NCBI RefSeq assembly: GCF_001543895.1
Contig: NZ_JYIJ01000014.1
Coordinates: 124,001 to 188,000 of the forward strand
Length of the DNA: 64,000 nucleotides
Direction: 5' to 3'
Source of the DNA: Carbonactinospora thermoautotrophica
Lineage (GTDB): Bacteria; Actinomycetota; Actinomycetes; Streptomycetales; Carbonactinosporaceae
The notes beneath the pieces are model-generated. The model had not been told where the DNA came from. It saw only the letters and a program-made list of their open reading frames with translations, and did no database searches. Each line of letters begins with the position of its first letter. Positions within the stretch are counted from its first letter, which is position 1. Position numbers and translations under genes: made by a program. Positions 1 through 7,472 of the stretch are shown here, in pieces.

Positions 1-1364
1 AGGACCTGCTCGTTCGGCCGCGCTGCGGCGGCCATCGCCGCTTGCGCCGCCAGCAGGACCGGTTCGTAGACGGGAGCGTATGGCGGCGCGTAGGACAGGT
101 CCGCGGCGAGGAGGTCGGTCAGGTCGAAGCCCGCCTGGAGCGCGATGGCGAGCGCATCGATCCGCTTGGCAACACCGTCGCCGGCGCCGACGAGTTGCGC
201 GCCGAGCAGCCGTCCGTCGCGCTGGTGGACCAGGCGAACGGAGACCGGACCGGTGTTCGGGTAGTACTTGGCGCGAGACCTGCCCTCCACATCGGTGGCG
301 ACCGCGGGCAATCCCTCGGCGAGGGCCTCGGTGAGAGTGAGTCCCGTCCGGGCGACGGCGAGGTCGAACACCTTCACCACCGCCGTGCCGACGATCCCGG
401 GGAACCGCGCATCCCCGCCCGCGGCGACGGTGCCGGCCACCCGCCCGGTCTTGTTGGCGGCCGGGCCGAGCGGCACGAACGCCGGGCGGCCGAGCACCCG
501 GTGGTACGGGGCGATGCAGTCGCCGACGGCGTACACATCCGGCAGCGACGTGCGCATTTGATCGTCGACGAGCAGCGCGCCGCCGGGGCCGGTCGCCGCG
601 CCCGCCGCGGCGGCGATGTCGGATCCGGGGCGCACGCCGACGGCCAGCACGATCACGTCCACCGCCAGCGACGACCCGTCGATGACCGCCTCCAGTTGGT
701 CGGCCGTGCGGCGTACCTCCTCCAGCCGCGCGCCGAGCCGCAGGTCCACCCCTTGGCGGCGTACCTCCTTCTCGACCAGCGCCGCTATGGGCGCGTCGAG
801 GTTCGGCATGACCTGCGACGTCATCTCGACCACGGTCACGGCCACGCCGCGTGCGGCGAGCGCCTCGGCCATCTCCAAGCCGATGTAACCGGCGCCGACC
901 ACCAGGGCACGGCCGATTCGCCCGGCGTCGAGGAGGCTGCGCAGGCTGATCGCGTCCTCCAACGCCCGGACGGTGAACACCCGCTGGTCGGAGAGCCCCG
1001 GCACGGGCGGGAGCGCGGGCACGCCTCCGGTCGCGACGACCAACCTGTGGTAGGACATGCGCGCTTCCCGGCCGTCCTCGACGTAGTAGACGACGTGCCG
1101 GTCCGGATCGAGCCGCGTGGCCCGCGCGTTCAGCTTCAAGTTGATCCGTCGGCGGTCGCGGAAGAATGCCGGCGGGTAGGCGACCAGGTCGTCCGCGGCG
1201 GTGACCAGGCCGCTCAGGTAGTACGGGATGCCGCACAGGCCGTACGCGGCGAACCCGCTGGCCTCCAGGACCACGATCTCCAGGGACGGGTCGACACGAC
1301 GCGCCGCGGATGCCGCCGACATCCCCGCCGCGCCGCCGCCGACGACGACCAATCGGTGCCTCAC
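1..1364 (-). CDS. FAD/NAD(P)H-dependent disulfide reductase, CoA-disulfide-reductase type (3' end outside window)
   Basis: Leftward gene running off the window after about 454 codons. The GTG start is chosen because GGAGG lies 8 bases upstream and the dinucleotide loop VVVGGGAAGM follows at once (residues 6-15). AYGLCGIPYYLSG places one redox cysteine at residue 44, the pattern of CoA-disulfide reductases and related NADH oxidases/persulfide reductases. It is not the CxxxxC pair of glutathione or lipoamide reductases. A second nucleotide loop (VVGAGYIGLEMA), the FAD motif VYAVGDC and the C-terminal SYAPPYAPVY dimerisation segment are all readable. Known family role: NAD(P)H-driven reduction of small disulfides or persulfides. 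It is divergent from the sulfonate cluster, with 165 bases between the starts, so reduction of a coenzyme M disulfide, persulfide or mixed disulfide is an attractive inference, not shown. A plain NADH oxidase is the alternative. Confidence 0.85.
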   Translation of the reverse strand, partial: MRHRLVVVGGGAAGMSAASAARRVDPSLEIVVLEASGFAAYGLCGIPYYLSGLVTAADDLVAYPPAFFRDRRRINLKLNARATRLDPDRHVVYYVEDGREARMSYHRLVVATGGVPALPPVPGLSDQRVFTVRALEDAISLRSLLDAGRIGRALVVGAGYIGLEMAEALAARGVAVTVVEMTSQVMPNLDAPIAALVEKEVRRQGVDLRLGARLEEVRRTADQLEAVIDGSSLAVDVIVLAVGVRPGSDIAAAAGAATGPGGALLVDDQMRTSLPDVYAVGDCIAPYHRVLGRPAFVPLGPAANKTGRVAGTVAAGGDARFPGIVGTAVVKVFDLAVARTGLTLTEALAEGLPAVATDVEGRSRAKYYPNTGPVSVRLVHQRDGRLLGAQLVGAGDGVAKRIDALAIALQAGFDLTDLLAADLSYAPPYAPVYEPVLLAAQAAMAAAARPNEQV

Positions 1365-1529
1365 GCTTCGCTCCTCCCGCTTGGTAGCCGGAACGCTAGG
1401 AATGCGGCGCAGGACCATCCATGACCCAGCAGGGCGAAAGAACCGTCGATGTTGGTACTGGCAGGACACAGACTGGGAAACTCCGTCTGCCTACGGTCGA
1501 GCCAGGCATCAACCAGTGGAGGCGTAGCC

Positions 1530-2303
1530 GTGTGGGACTGTCCGGACTTCCTCGCGCTACCCGACCGCGCGCAAAAGCCGCGTCGCCATGGGATCACCCA
1601 CGTCCTCGACAAGGGCACGACGACCGCGGAGCTGGAGGCTCTGCTTGCGCAGGTGGGGCATCTTGTGGACGTGCTCAAGATCGGGTGGGGCATCGCGTAC
1701 ATCGACCCGACGATCAAAGAGCGCGTCGCGCTGTGCCACGCGGCCGGCGTCACGGTCTGCCTCGGTGGGACGCTGCTCGAGGTGGCCGTGTGCCAGGGCC
1801 GCGAGGCTGAGCTGCGGCGCTGGGCGGTCGAGATCGGCATCACCGCGGTCGAGGTGTCCAACGGCTTGCGCGCGATGACTGCTGAGTGGAAAACCGAGCT
1901 GATCCGTTCCCTGGCCGCGGACTTCACGGTGCTCGCGGAGACCGGAGCCAAGGACGGCAACGCCCCCGTGGTGACCGGGCACTGGCTGGCTGAGATGGAA
2001 GCGGACCTCGCCGCCGGGGCCACCTGGGTGATCGCCGAAGGGCGGGAGAGCGGGACGGTCGGGCTGTACCACGAGGACGGGACGGTGCGCGCTGATCTGG
2101 TGGAAGCCGTCGCGGCCCGGCTGCCGATCGACCGGGTGATCTTCGAGGCGCCGCGCAAGGCCCAGCAGGCGTGGTTCGTACGGCGGTTCGGGGCGGACGT
2201 GAACCTCGGCAACGTGCCGCTCGACGAGGTCATCCCCTTGGAGACCCTGCGCCTGGGCCTGCGGGCCGACACCGCTGTGGTGCCGATGGGAGCGCAAGCA
2301 TGA
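1530..2303 (+). CDS. comA: Phosphosulfolactate synthase (ComA family)
   Basis: Predicted 257 aa TIM-barrel enzyme that adds sulfite to phosphoenolpyruvate to give phosphosulfolactate, the entry step of coenzyme M and other C3-sulfonate synthesis. Family hallmarks readable in order: DVLKIGWGIAYIDPTIKE, the GVTVCLGGTLLEVA strand-loop, EVSNGLRAM, LAETGAKDG, and the late EGRESGTVG and VIFEAPRK segments. The reading frame is open further upstream to 1449, but GTG 1530 is preferred: GTGGAGG lies just ahead and the protein then begins WDCPDFLALP, normal length for the family. First gene of a rightward run. Its TGA overlaps the next ATG (ATGA), implying translational coupling. The family is also found in bacteria with no proven coenzyme M, so the final product is inferred from the neighbours. 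Confidence 0.88.
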   Translation: MWDCPDFLALPDRAQKPRRHGITHVLDKGTTTAELEALLAQVGHLVDVLKIGWGIAYIDPTIKERVALCHAAGVTVCLGGTLLEVAVCQGREAELRRWAVEIGITAVEVSNGLRAMTAEWKTELIRSLAADFTVLAETGAKDGNAPVVTGHWLAEMEADLAAGATWVIAEGRESGTVGLYHEDGTVRADLVEAVAARLPIDRVIFEAPRKAQQAWFVRRFGADVNLGNVPLDEVIPLETLRLGLRADTAVVPMGAQA

Positions 2304-3202
2304 TCCCCGATCCTGATCCCAACACGATCGCCCGCCCCTACCGTGGGCTGTCGGTGCAGGAGGTGGACGTCCCGCTGACCGAGGTGGACCTCGTCTCGTT
2401 CCTGCTCGGCCGCGAGGTGTACCGGCGCACCGACTACCTCGTGCTGCGCAACGGCGAGCAGGCCGCGCTGGTGACGGTGCGCAAGGCGTCCGACGAGCCG
2501 CTGTTCTCGCCCGTCGTGGAGGCGCGCGTGCTGGCCGGCCCGGATGAGTTGGCGTTCATCGGCTCGCCCGAGACCGACGTGGGCAACGCCACTGCGCTGG
2601 CCCGGGTGGCGCTCCGGCACGCCAGGCCGGGCGTGCGCGCGTACGTGGTGCAGGGCCGCTACGAGCACGTGAACTTCATCTGGGAACCGGCGCCGGTGCG
2701 GATCCGGGTCACCGAGGTGGTGCCGCCCGAGCCGCCGAAGCTGTTCGCGATGGCCGAACAGGTCGTCGCCTTCGACGAGGACCTGCCGCCGATCGAGCTG
2801 GTCGCGGATGTCGTCGACATCCGGGCGCTCGCGGCGGCGCACCCGGCCGAGACGTACCTCCTGCCGTGCCGCGGCTCGGGCGTGGACCTGGGCGGGGAGG
2901 TCGCGTTCCTCGACACGCGCCCCGCCGAGCGGCGGGACTGGCTGATGGTCGGGTGCGAACGGTCACTGCAGTTCCACCGCCACTTCTACGGCGATGAGCC
3001 GCCGCGGGTCGACATCTGCCCGCGCCGGACGCGTCCGCTCGACGACGGGCTGACGCTGGCCAAATGCTGCCTGCTGGAACGCGGCGTCGAGTTCGAAGGC
3101 AGCGCGGCGGTGGTGCCGTGGGGTTCCAACCTGGACGAGATCCGCCGGGCCCTGCGTTGGCTCACCGGGGTCGACACGCACGATGAGGCCGCTGTCGGGT
3201 GA
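2300..3202 (+). CDS. Conserved-looking protein of unknown function in the sulfonate cluster
   Basis: 300 aa; the start ATG overlaps the comA stop by four bases. I do not recognise a family. There is no signal peptide and no clear membrane segment. It looks cytosolic and two-domain: an N-terminal half with YLVLRNGEQAALVTVRKAS and YVVQGRYEHVNFIWEP, and a C-terminal half rich in Cys, His and Arg (LPCRGSGVDLGG, MVGCERSLQFHRHFYG, VDICPRRT, LAKCCLLERG). The cysteine/histidine-rich second half could bind a metal or carry sulfur, but this is inference from composition. Strict coupling to comA and close packing with the downstream lyase make a role in the same pathway likely. Confidence 0.75.
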   Translation: MIPDPDPNTIARPYRGLSVQEVDVPLTEVDLVSFLLGREVYRRTDYLVLRNGEQAALVTVRKASDEPLFSPVVEARVLAGPDELAFIGSPETDVGNATALARVALRHARPGVRAYVVQGRYEHVNFIWEPAPVRIRVTEVVPPEPPKLFAMAEQVVAFDEDLPPIELVADVVDIRALAAAHPAETYLLPCRGSGVDLGGEVAFLDTRPAERRDWLMVGCERSLQFHRHFYGDEPPRVDICPRRTRPLDDGLTLAKCCLLERGVEFEGSAAVVPWGSNLDEIRRALRWLTGVDTHDEAAVG

Positions 3203-3224
3203 GGTCGGATGAGGAGGAGGCCCG

Positions 3225-4583
3225 GTGAGCGCGCATCTGGTCGACTCGATCCTCTACGGCCACCTCTGGGGGACCCCGGAGATCCGTCGCCTGTTCGACG
3301 ATGAGGGGCGCGTGCAGTCCTGGCTGGACATCCTCGCCGCGCTCGCGCAGGCCCAGGCCGAAGTCGGGCTCGTGCCCGACGACGCGGCGCGGGCCATTCG
3401 GGACCACGCCGATGTGAGGTTGCTCGACCTTGAGCGTGTCGCGGCCGAGACCCGCGCCACCGGGCACTCGACCCTCGGCCTGATCCGCTGCCTGCGGGAC
3501 GTGCTACCCGAGGCGGCGCGTGAGTGGGTGTACTACGGCGCCACCGTCCAGGACATCTCGGACACCTGGACCGCGCTCGTCATGCGCGAGGTCGCGGACA
3601 TCGTCGACCGCGACCTGGCTCGTGCGGAGGCGGCGGCGCTCGCTTTGGCCGAGCGGCATCGCGACACCGTCATGTGCGGCCGCACCCATGGGCAGCCAGG
3701 GCTGCCGGTCACGTTCGGGTTCAAGGCGGCTGTGTGGGCGTCTGAACTGCGCCGGCACCGCGAACGGCTGGCCGAGGGCCGCCCCCGTTGGGAGGTGGCG
3801 CAGCTTGGCGGAGCGTTGGGAACGATGGAGTTCTGGGGTGAGGCGGCGTTGCCGCTGCTGGAGGCGTTCGCCCGGCGCCTCGGGTTGGCCGCCCCGGACA
3901 TTCCGTGGATCACCGCCCGGGACCGGGTCGCGGAGTTCGTCAACCTGCTGGCCATGGTCACGGCGACGATCGCGAAGATCGGCCAGGAGGTGTACGAGCT
4001 GCAGCGCCCCGAAATCGCCGAGCTGGCGGAACCGTTCACCGCCGGGCAGGTGGGCAGCATCACCATGCCGCACAAGCGCAACCCGGAGTTGTCCGAGCAC
4101 CTGGTCACGCTGGCGCGGCTGGTGCGGGCGGACGCGACGGTGACCGTGGAAGGCATGATCGCCGAACACGAGCGCGATGGGCGGGCCTGGAAGGCCGAAT
4201 GGGTGGCTGTTCCCGAGGCGTGCCTGTACACCGGCGCCGCGCTGGCGCTGGCCTGTCGCTTGCTGGAGGGACTGGACGTCGACGCGGCCCGGATGCGGGC
4301 GAACCTGGACGCCCGTGGCGGATATGTTTTGTCCGAGCCGGTGATGCGCGTGCTGGCCGACCGCGTCGGTAAGCACACCGCGCACCAGATCGTGTACGAG
4401 GCGGCGCTCGCCGGACGGGAGCGCGGGGTCGACCTGGGCACGGCGCTGCTCGCCGACCCCCGCATCGCGGAACGTCTCACGCCCGAGGAGATCGCCCGCT
4501 GCCTCGATCCGCACGCCGCTCTCGGAGCTGCTCCGGCGTTCGTCGACCGGGTCCTGGCCACTATCCGCGGGGTCCGACGATGA
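3225..4583 (+). CDS. Aspartase/fumarase-superfamily lyase (candidate phosphosulfolactate phosphate-lyase)
   Basis: 452 aa, GTG start preceded by a GAGGAGGAGG tract. The superfamily signature GSITMPHKRNP is at residues 277-287 (the mobile loop with the catalytic serine). GRTHGQ (152-157) supplies the usual catalytic His region, and GATVQD (105-110) the first conserved region. The overall pattern is nearest to the carboxymuconate cycloisomerase/adenylosuccinate-lyase side of the superfamily. These enzymes abstract a proton next to a carboxylate and expel a beta leaving group. In the bacterial coenzyme M pathway a member eliminates phosphate from phosphosulfolactate to form sulfoacrylate. The position two genes after comA supports that job here. 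No purine genes are nearby, which argues against PurB. The stop overlaps the next start (ATGA). Confidence 0.82.
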   Translation: MSAHLVDSILYGHLWGTPEIRRLFDDEGRVQSWLDILAALAQAQAEVGLVPDDAARAIRDHADVRLLDLERVAAETRATGHSTLGLIRCLRDVLPEAAREWVYYGATVQDISDTWTALVMREVADIVDRDLARAEAAALALAERHRDTVMCGRTHGQPGLPVTFGFKAAVWASELRRHRERLAEGRPRWEVAQLGGALGTMEFWGEAALPLLEAFARRLGLAAPDIPWITARDRVAEFVNLLAMVTATIAKIGQEVYELQRPEIAELAEPFTAGQVGSITMPHKRNPELSEHLVTLARLVRADATVTVEGMIAEHERDGRAWKAEWVAVPEACLYTGAALALACRLLEGLDVDAARMRANLDARGGYVLSEPVMRVLADRVGKHTAHQIVYEAALAGRERGVDLGTALLADPRIAERLTPEEIARCLDPHAALGAAPAFVDRVLATIRGVRR

Positions 4584-5557
4584 ACGGTCTGCTGACCCTG
4601 CCTCGCGTGTCGTTGGCGGTCACGCCGACGCCGCTGCAGCCGGCGCCGCGCCTGTCGGAGGAGCTGGGCGTGGAGGTTTGGCTCAAGCGTGACGACCTGA
4701 CCGGCTTGGGCCTCGGCGGCAACAAGACGCGGGGCCTGGAGTACCTCCTGGCCGAGGCCATCGCCCAGGGCTGCGACTGCCTGGTGACCGGCGCCGGTCC
4801 GCAGTCGAACTGGGCGATGCTCGCGGCGCTCGCCGCCCGTCGCTGCGGGCTGGACCCCTATCTGGTCTTCTACGGTTCGCCCGTGCCGGTCACGGGGAAC
4901 CTGTTGCTGGACCAGATGGTGGGGGCCGATGTCCGCTTCACCGGCGACCCCGACCGCGCCTCGGTCGACGTGGCGATCCAGACGCTTGCCGATGAGCTGC
5001 GGGCGGCCGGACGGCGGCCGTACGTCTTGCCGCGCGGGGGCGCGACGGCGCTCGGCGCGGTGGGCTACGTGCGCGCCAGCCTGGAGCTGGCCGAGCAGTT
5101 GCTCGCCGCCGGGTTGACGCCGTCGCGGTTGTGGCTCGCCACCGGCTCATGCGGCACCCAAGCCGGCCTGGTGGCCGGGGCGCGCTGGTTGCGGGCGCCC
5201 TACCAGGTGGTCGGGGTGACGGTGAGCCGCCCGGCTGAGGAGTGCGTTGCCCGGGTCTTGGACCTCGCGGGGGCCGTCGCCGAGCTGCTGGACCTGCCCG
5301 GCGCCGACGTGCGCGGCGACGTGACCGTGCTGGGCGGCTATCTCGGGCCGGGGTACGGGCGCCGCTCGCCGGAAGGGGAGGCCGCGGCCCAGCTGGTCGC
5401 CCGCACCGAGGGCGTCTTCCTGGACCCGGTGTTCTCGGCCAAGGCCATGGCCTGCCTGATCGACGCGGCCCGCGCCGGCGGTCTCGCCGGACCGGTCGTG
5501 TTCCTGGTGACCGGCGGCGCCCCGACCCTGTTCAACGCCGTGAAGTCGGCGCTGTGA
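4580..5557 (+). CDS. PLP-dependent enzyme, D-cysteine desulfhydrase / ACC deaminase fold
   Basis: 325 aa, fold-type II PLP enzyme. The cofactor lysine is in GLGGNKTRGLEYL (Lys49), preceded by the family-typical VWLKRDDLTG. The phosphate-binding region LATGSCGTQAGLVAG and a C-terminal FLVTGGAPTLFN are present. Family members cleave D-cysteine to sulfide or open aminocyclopropane carboxylate. Within a comA cluster, the bacterial coenzyme M route uses a PLP-family enzyme for a late carbon-sulfur step, so handling of a cysteine-derived sulfur with a sulfonate acceptor is the inferred role. Coupled to the upstream lyase by an ATGA overlap. Its 3' end carries a 14-base tandem duplication spanning the stop codon (5540-5567). 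Substrate cannot be read from sequence. Confidence 0.83.
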   Translation: MNGLLTLPRVSLAVTPTPLQPAPRLSEELGVEVWLKRDDLTGLGLGGNKTRGLEYLLAEAIAQGCDCLVTGAGPQSNWAMLAALAARRCGLDPYLVFYGSPVPVTGNLLLDQMVGADVRFTGDPDRASVDVAIQTLADELRAAGRRPYVLPRGGATALGAVGYVRASLELAEQLLAAGLTPSRLWLATGSCGTQAGLVAGARWLRAPYQVVGVTVSRPAEECVARVLDLAGAVAELLDLPGADVRGDVTVLGGYLGPGYGRRSPEGEAAAQLVARTEGVFLDPVFSAKAMACLIDAARAGGLAGPVVFLVTGGAPTLFNAVKSAL

Positions 5558-5581
5558 AGTCGGCGCTGTGAAGGAGGCGAC

Positions 5582-7087
5582 GTGACCCGGCCCGTCCCGG
5601 AAGGGTACCTGGGTGCTGAGGCCAGGATCAGCAGTGGCCCGGCCCCCGAGCTGGTCGAGGCCGGCTACGCCGTGGAGCTGGCCGACGCCCCGCTCCTGCA
5701 CCACGGCCTCACCCTGGCGGACCTCGCCCACGTCCTCGCGTTGCGGGAGGCCGGCGTGATCCCCGAGCGGGAGGCGGCGATCCTGCTGGCGACCCTGCTC
5801 GAGGTGCTGGACACCCCGGCGGAGGCGTTCCCGTACGACCCGACGTACGGCGACGCCTACAACAGCCGGGAGCGGGAGCTGGAACGCCGGCTGGGTGGTG
5901 TCGCGGGCTGGCTGCACACGGGCCGCACCCGGCGGGAGGCGGGCCGGATCGCCTTCCGGCTGGCGCTGCGCGACCGGTTGCTCGATCTGCATGAGGCGGT
6001 CACCCGGTTCGTCGCCGCCGTGGCCGGGCAGGCGCGGGCGCACGCGTCCACGGTGTGGGCGGACACCACGTACCTGCAGCCGGCGCAGCCCTCGACGTTC
6101 GGCCACTACCTGGGCGGATTCGGTGAGGAGGCGATCCGGCACCTGGAGCGCCTGGAGGCCGCCTACCGGTGGGCGGACCGGTCCCCGGCGGGTGTGGGCG
6201 GGGTGGGCGGCACCCGGGTGCCGCTTGACCGGGCGCGGCTCGCCGACCTGCTCGGCTTCGCCGCCCCGGGCGCGCATACCCGCGACTCGATGTGGGCGGT
6301 GGACGGACTCGCCGAGGCCGTGATGGCGGCGGCGCTGGCCGCGACCACGGTCGACCGGCTCGCCGAGGACCTGGAGATCTTCACCAGCCCCGGGTTCGGC
6401 TACGTGACCCTGGACGCGTCGCTGTGCCGGGCGTCGGTGTTGCTGCCGCAAAAGCGCAACCCCTACGCCCTCGCGGTGATCCGCGCCGGCGCGAGCACGC
6501 TGATCGGCAGGGTGACGGGTCTTTTGGCCACGCAGCGCACCCCGTCCGCCCGGACGGACAACTGGTTGCACGCCTACGGCGAGGTGGCGGGCGCCCTCGA
6601 CCTGGCCCGTCGGGTCGTCGCGCTCGGGGCCGAGGTGGTGCGGACGCTGGAGGTGGACCGCGAGAGGTTGGCCGCCACAGCCGGCACCCACTTCACCGGC
6701 GCGACTGACCTGGCTGAAGAGCTGGTGCTGCGGCACGGACTGGACTACCGGTCCGCTTATCGCACGGTGGGCCGTGCCGTGGCCGCCGCGGTCGACGCCG
6801 GGCAGGCGTCCCTGACCGCCCTCGACCTGGAGCGCGCCGCCGCCGAGGTGTTGGGCCGTCACCTGTCCGTGGACCCGCAGACGGTGCGGGAGGCGCTCGA
6901 CCCGGCGCGCACCGCCATGGCCCGCGCCGCGCTCGGCGGCAGTGCCCCGGAACGGGTCCGGGAGCACTGCCGTGCCCTGAGGCGCCGCGAGGCGGCGGCC
7001 ACCCGGTGGCGGGAGAATCGGCGGGTCGCCGCCCGGGCGGCCGAAGAGCGGCTCATCGCCGCCGCCCGGGCGCTGACCGGTTCTTGA
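5582..7087 (+). CDS. Argininosuccinate-lyase-like member of the aspartase/fumarase superfamily, divergent
   Basis: 501 aa, GTG start with AAGGAGG six bases upstream. Layout is that of argininosuccinate lyase: YNSRERELERRL region, TYLQPAQPSTF (163-173), DSMWAVDGLAEA, and the loop signature ASVLLPQKRNP (284-294, ArgH usually SSLMPQKKNP). One key residue differs. ArgH enzymes read THLQxAQP with a catalytic histidine; here the histidine position is tyrosine (TTYLQPAQP). So it is unlikely to be a genuine ArgH, and there are no arginine genes around. Together with the first lyase it gives the two-lyase-plus-PLP enzyme set described for bacterial coenzyme M synthesis. The step it performs (possibly decarboxylation or sulfur transfer) is not decidable from sequence. 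Confidence 0.82.
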   Translation: MTRPVPEGYLGAEARISSGPAPELVEAGYAVELADAPLLHHGLTLADLAHVLALREAGVIPEREAAILLATLLEVLDTPAEAFPYDPTYGDAYNSRERELERRLGGVAGWLHTGRTRREAGRIAFRLALRDRLLDLHEAVTRFVAAVAGQARAHASTVWADTTYLQPAQPSTFGHYLGGFGEEAIRHLERLEAAYRWADRSPAGVGGVGGTRVPLDRARLADLLGFAAPGAHTRDSMWAVDGLAEAVMAAALAATTVDRLAEDLEIFTSPGFGYVTLDASLCRASVLLPQKRNPYALAVIRAGASTLIGRVTGLLATQRTPSARTDNWLHAYGEVAGALDLARRVVALGAEVVRTLEVDRERLAATAGTHFTGATDLAEELVLRHGLDYRSAYRTVGRAVAAAVDAGQASLTALDLERAAAEVLGRHLSVDPQTVREALDPARTAMARAALGGSAPERVREHCRALRRREAAATRWRENRRVAARAAEERLIAAARALTGS

Positions 7088-7472
7088 CCCTGTCCGAAGG
7101 CCGAGGCTCCCACCCCGCGAATCAGGTGAATGGGCTGGCCAGCCGATGAAGTGCTCCAGAGGGGCGACTCTCTCGGCCCTGCCGTCGATGGTGAGTCCGC
7201 GACGGATCAGGTGGCCCAGCCACGGGAACGCGTCCTCGGCGTCGAACGCCATCGCGTCGAACTCGCGGGTATCCGCGCGTCCCGGATCGGCATTGCCCCG
7301 CCTCAGCTCCGACGACCTGCCGCTCGCGGTTAGGTCGCGCCTCGGACACAGCCGTGTCGGCGGCATCGGGTGGGACGGCGGAGGGATCACGTCCCGACCG
7401 GTCCAGGTTCGGGCCAATGTTCGTCCTGCTGTGCCGAGTCGCCAGCGGCCCTTTTTCGCGCACTGTGTGGGT
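7088..7472. other. Intergenic stretch with a possible antisense gene remnant
   Basis: 385 bases between the argH-like gene and the acylating dehydrogenase. No clear promoter was recognised. On the minus strand, about 7270 down to 7140, one frame uses almost only G/C third bases and reads as a plausible protein tail (EFDAMAFDAEDAFPWLGHLI then RRGLTIDGRAERVAPLEHFI). It has no proper stop of its own, since the frame continues into the antisense of the argH-like gene. I read it as a decayed fragment of an unidentified gene, not a functional one. Confidence 0.3.

Noticed and set aside
42-1424. Long plus-strand open frame (460 codons)
   Set aside because: The minus strand encodes an evident FAD disulfide reductase over the same bases; the plus frame is a GC-driven shadow.
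3225-4583. Adenylosuccinate lyase (PurB)
   Set aside because: Shares the superfamily signature, but context is a sulfonate cluster and no purine genes are near.
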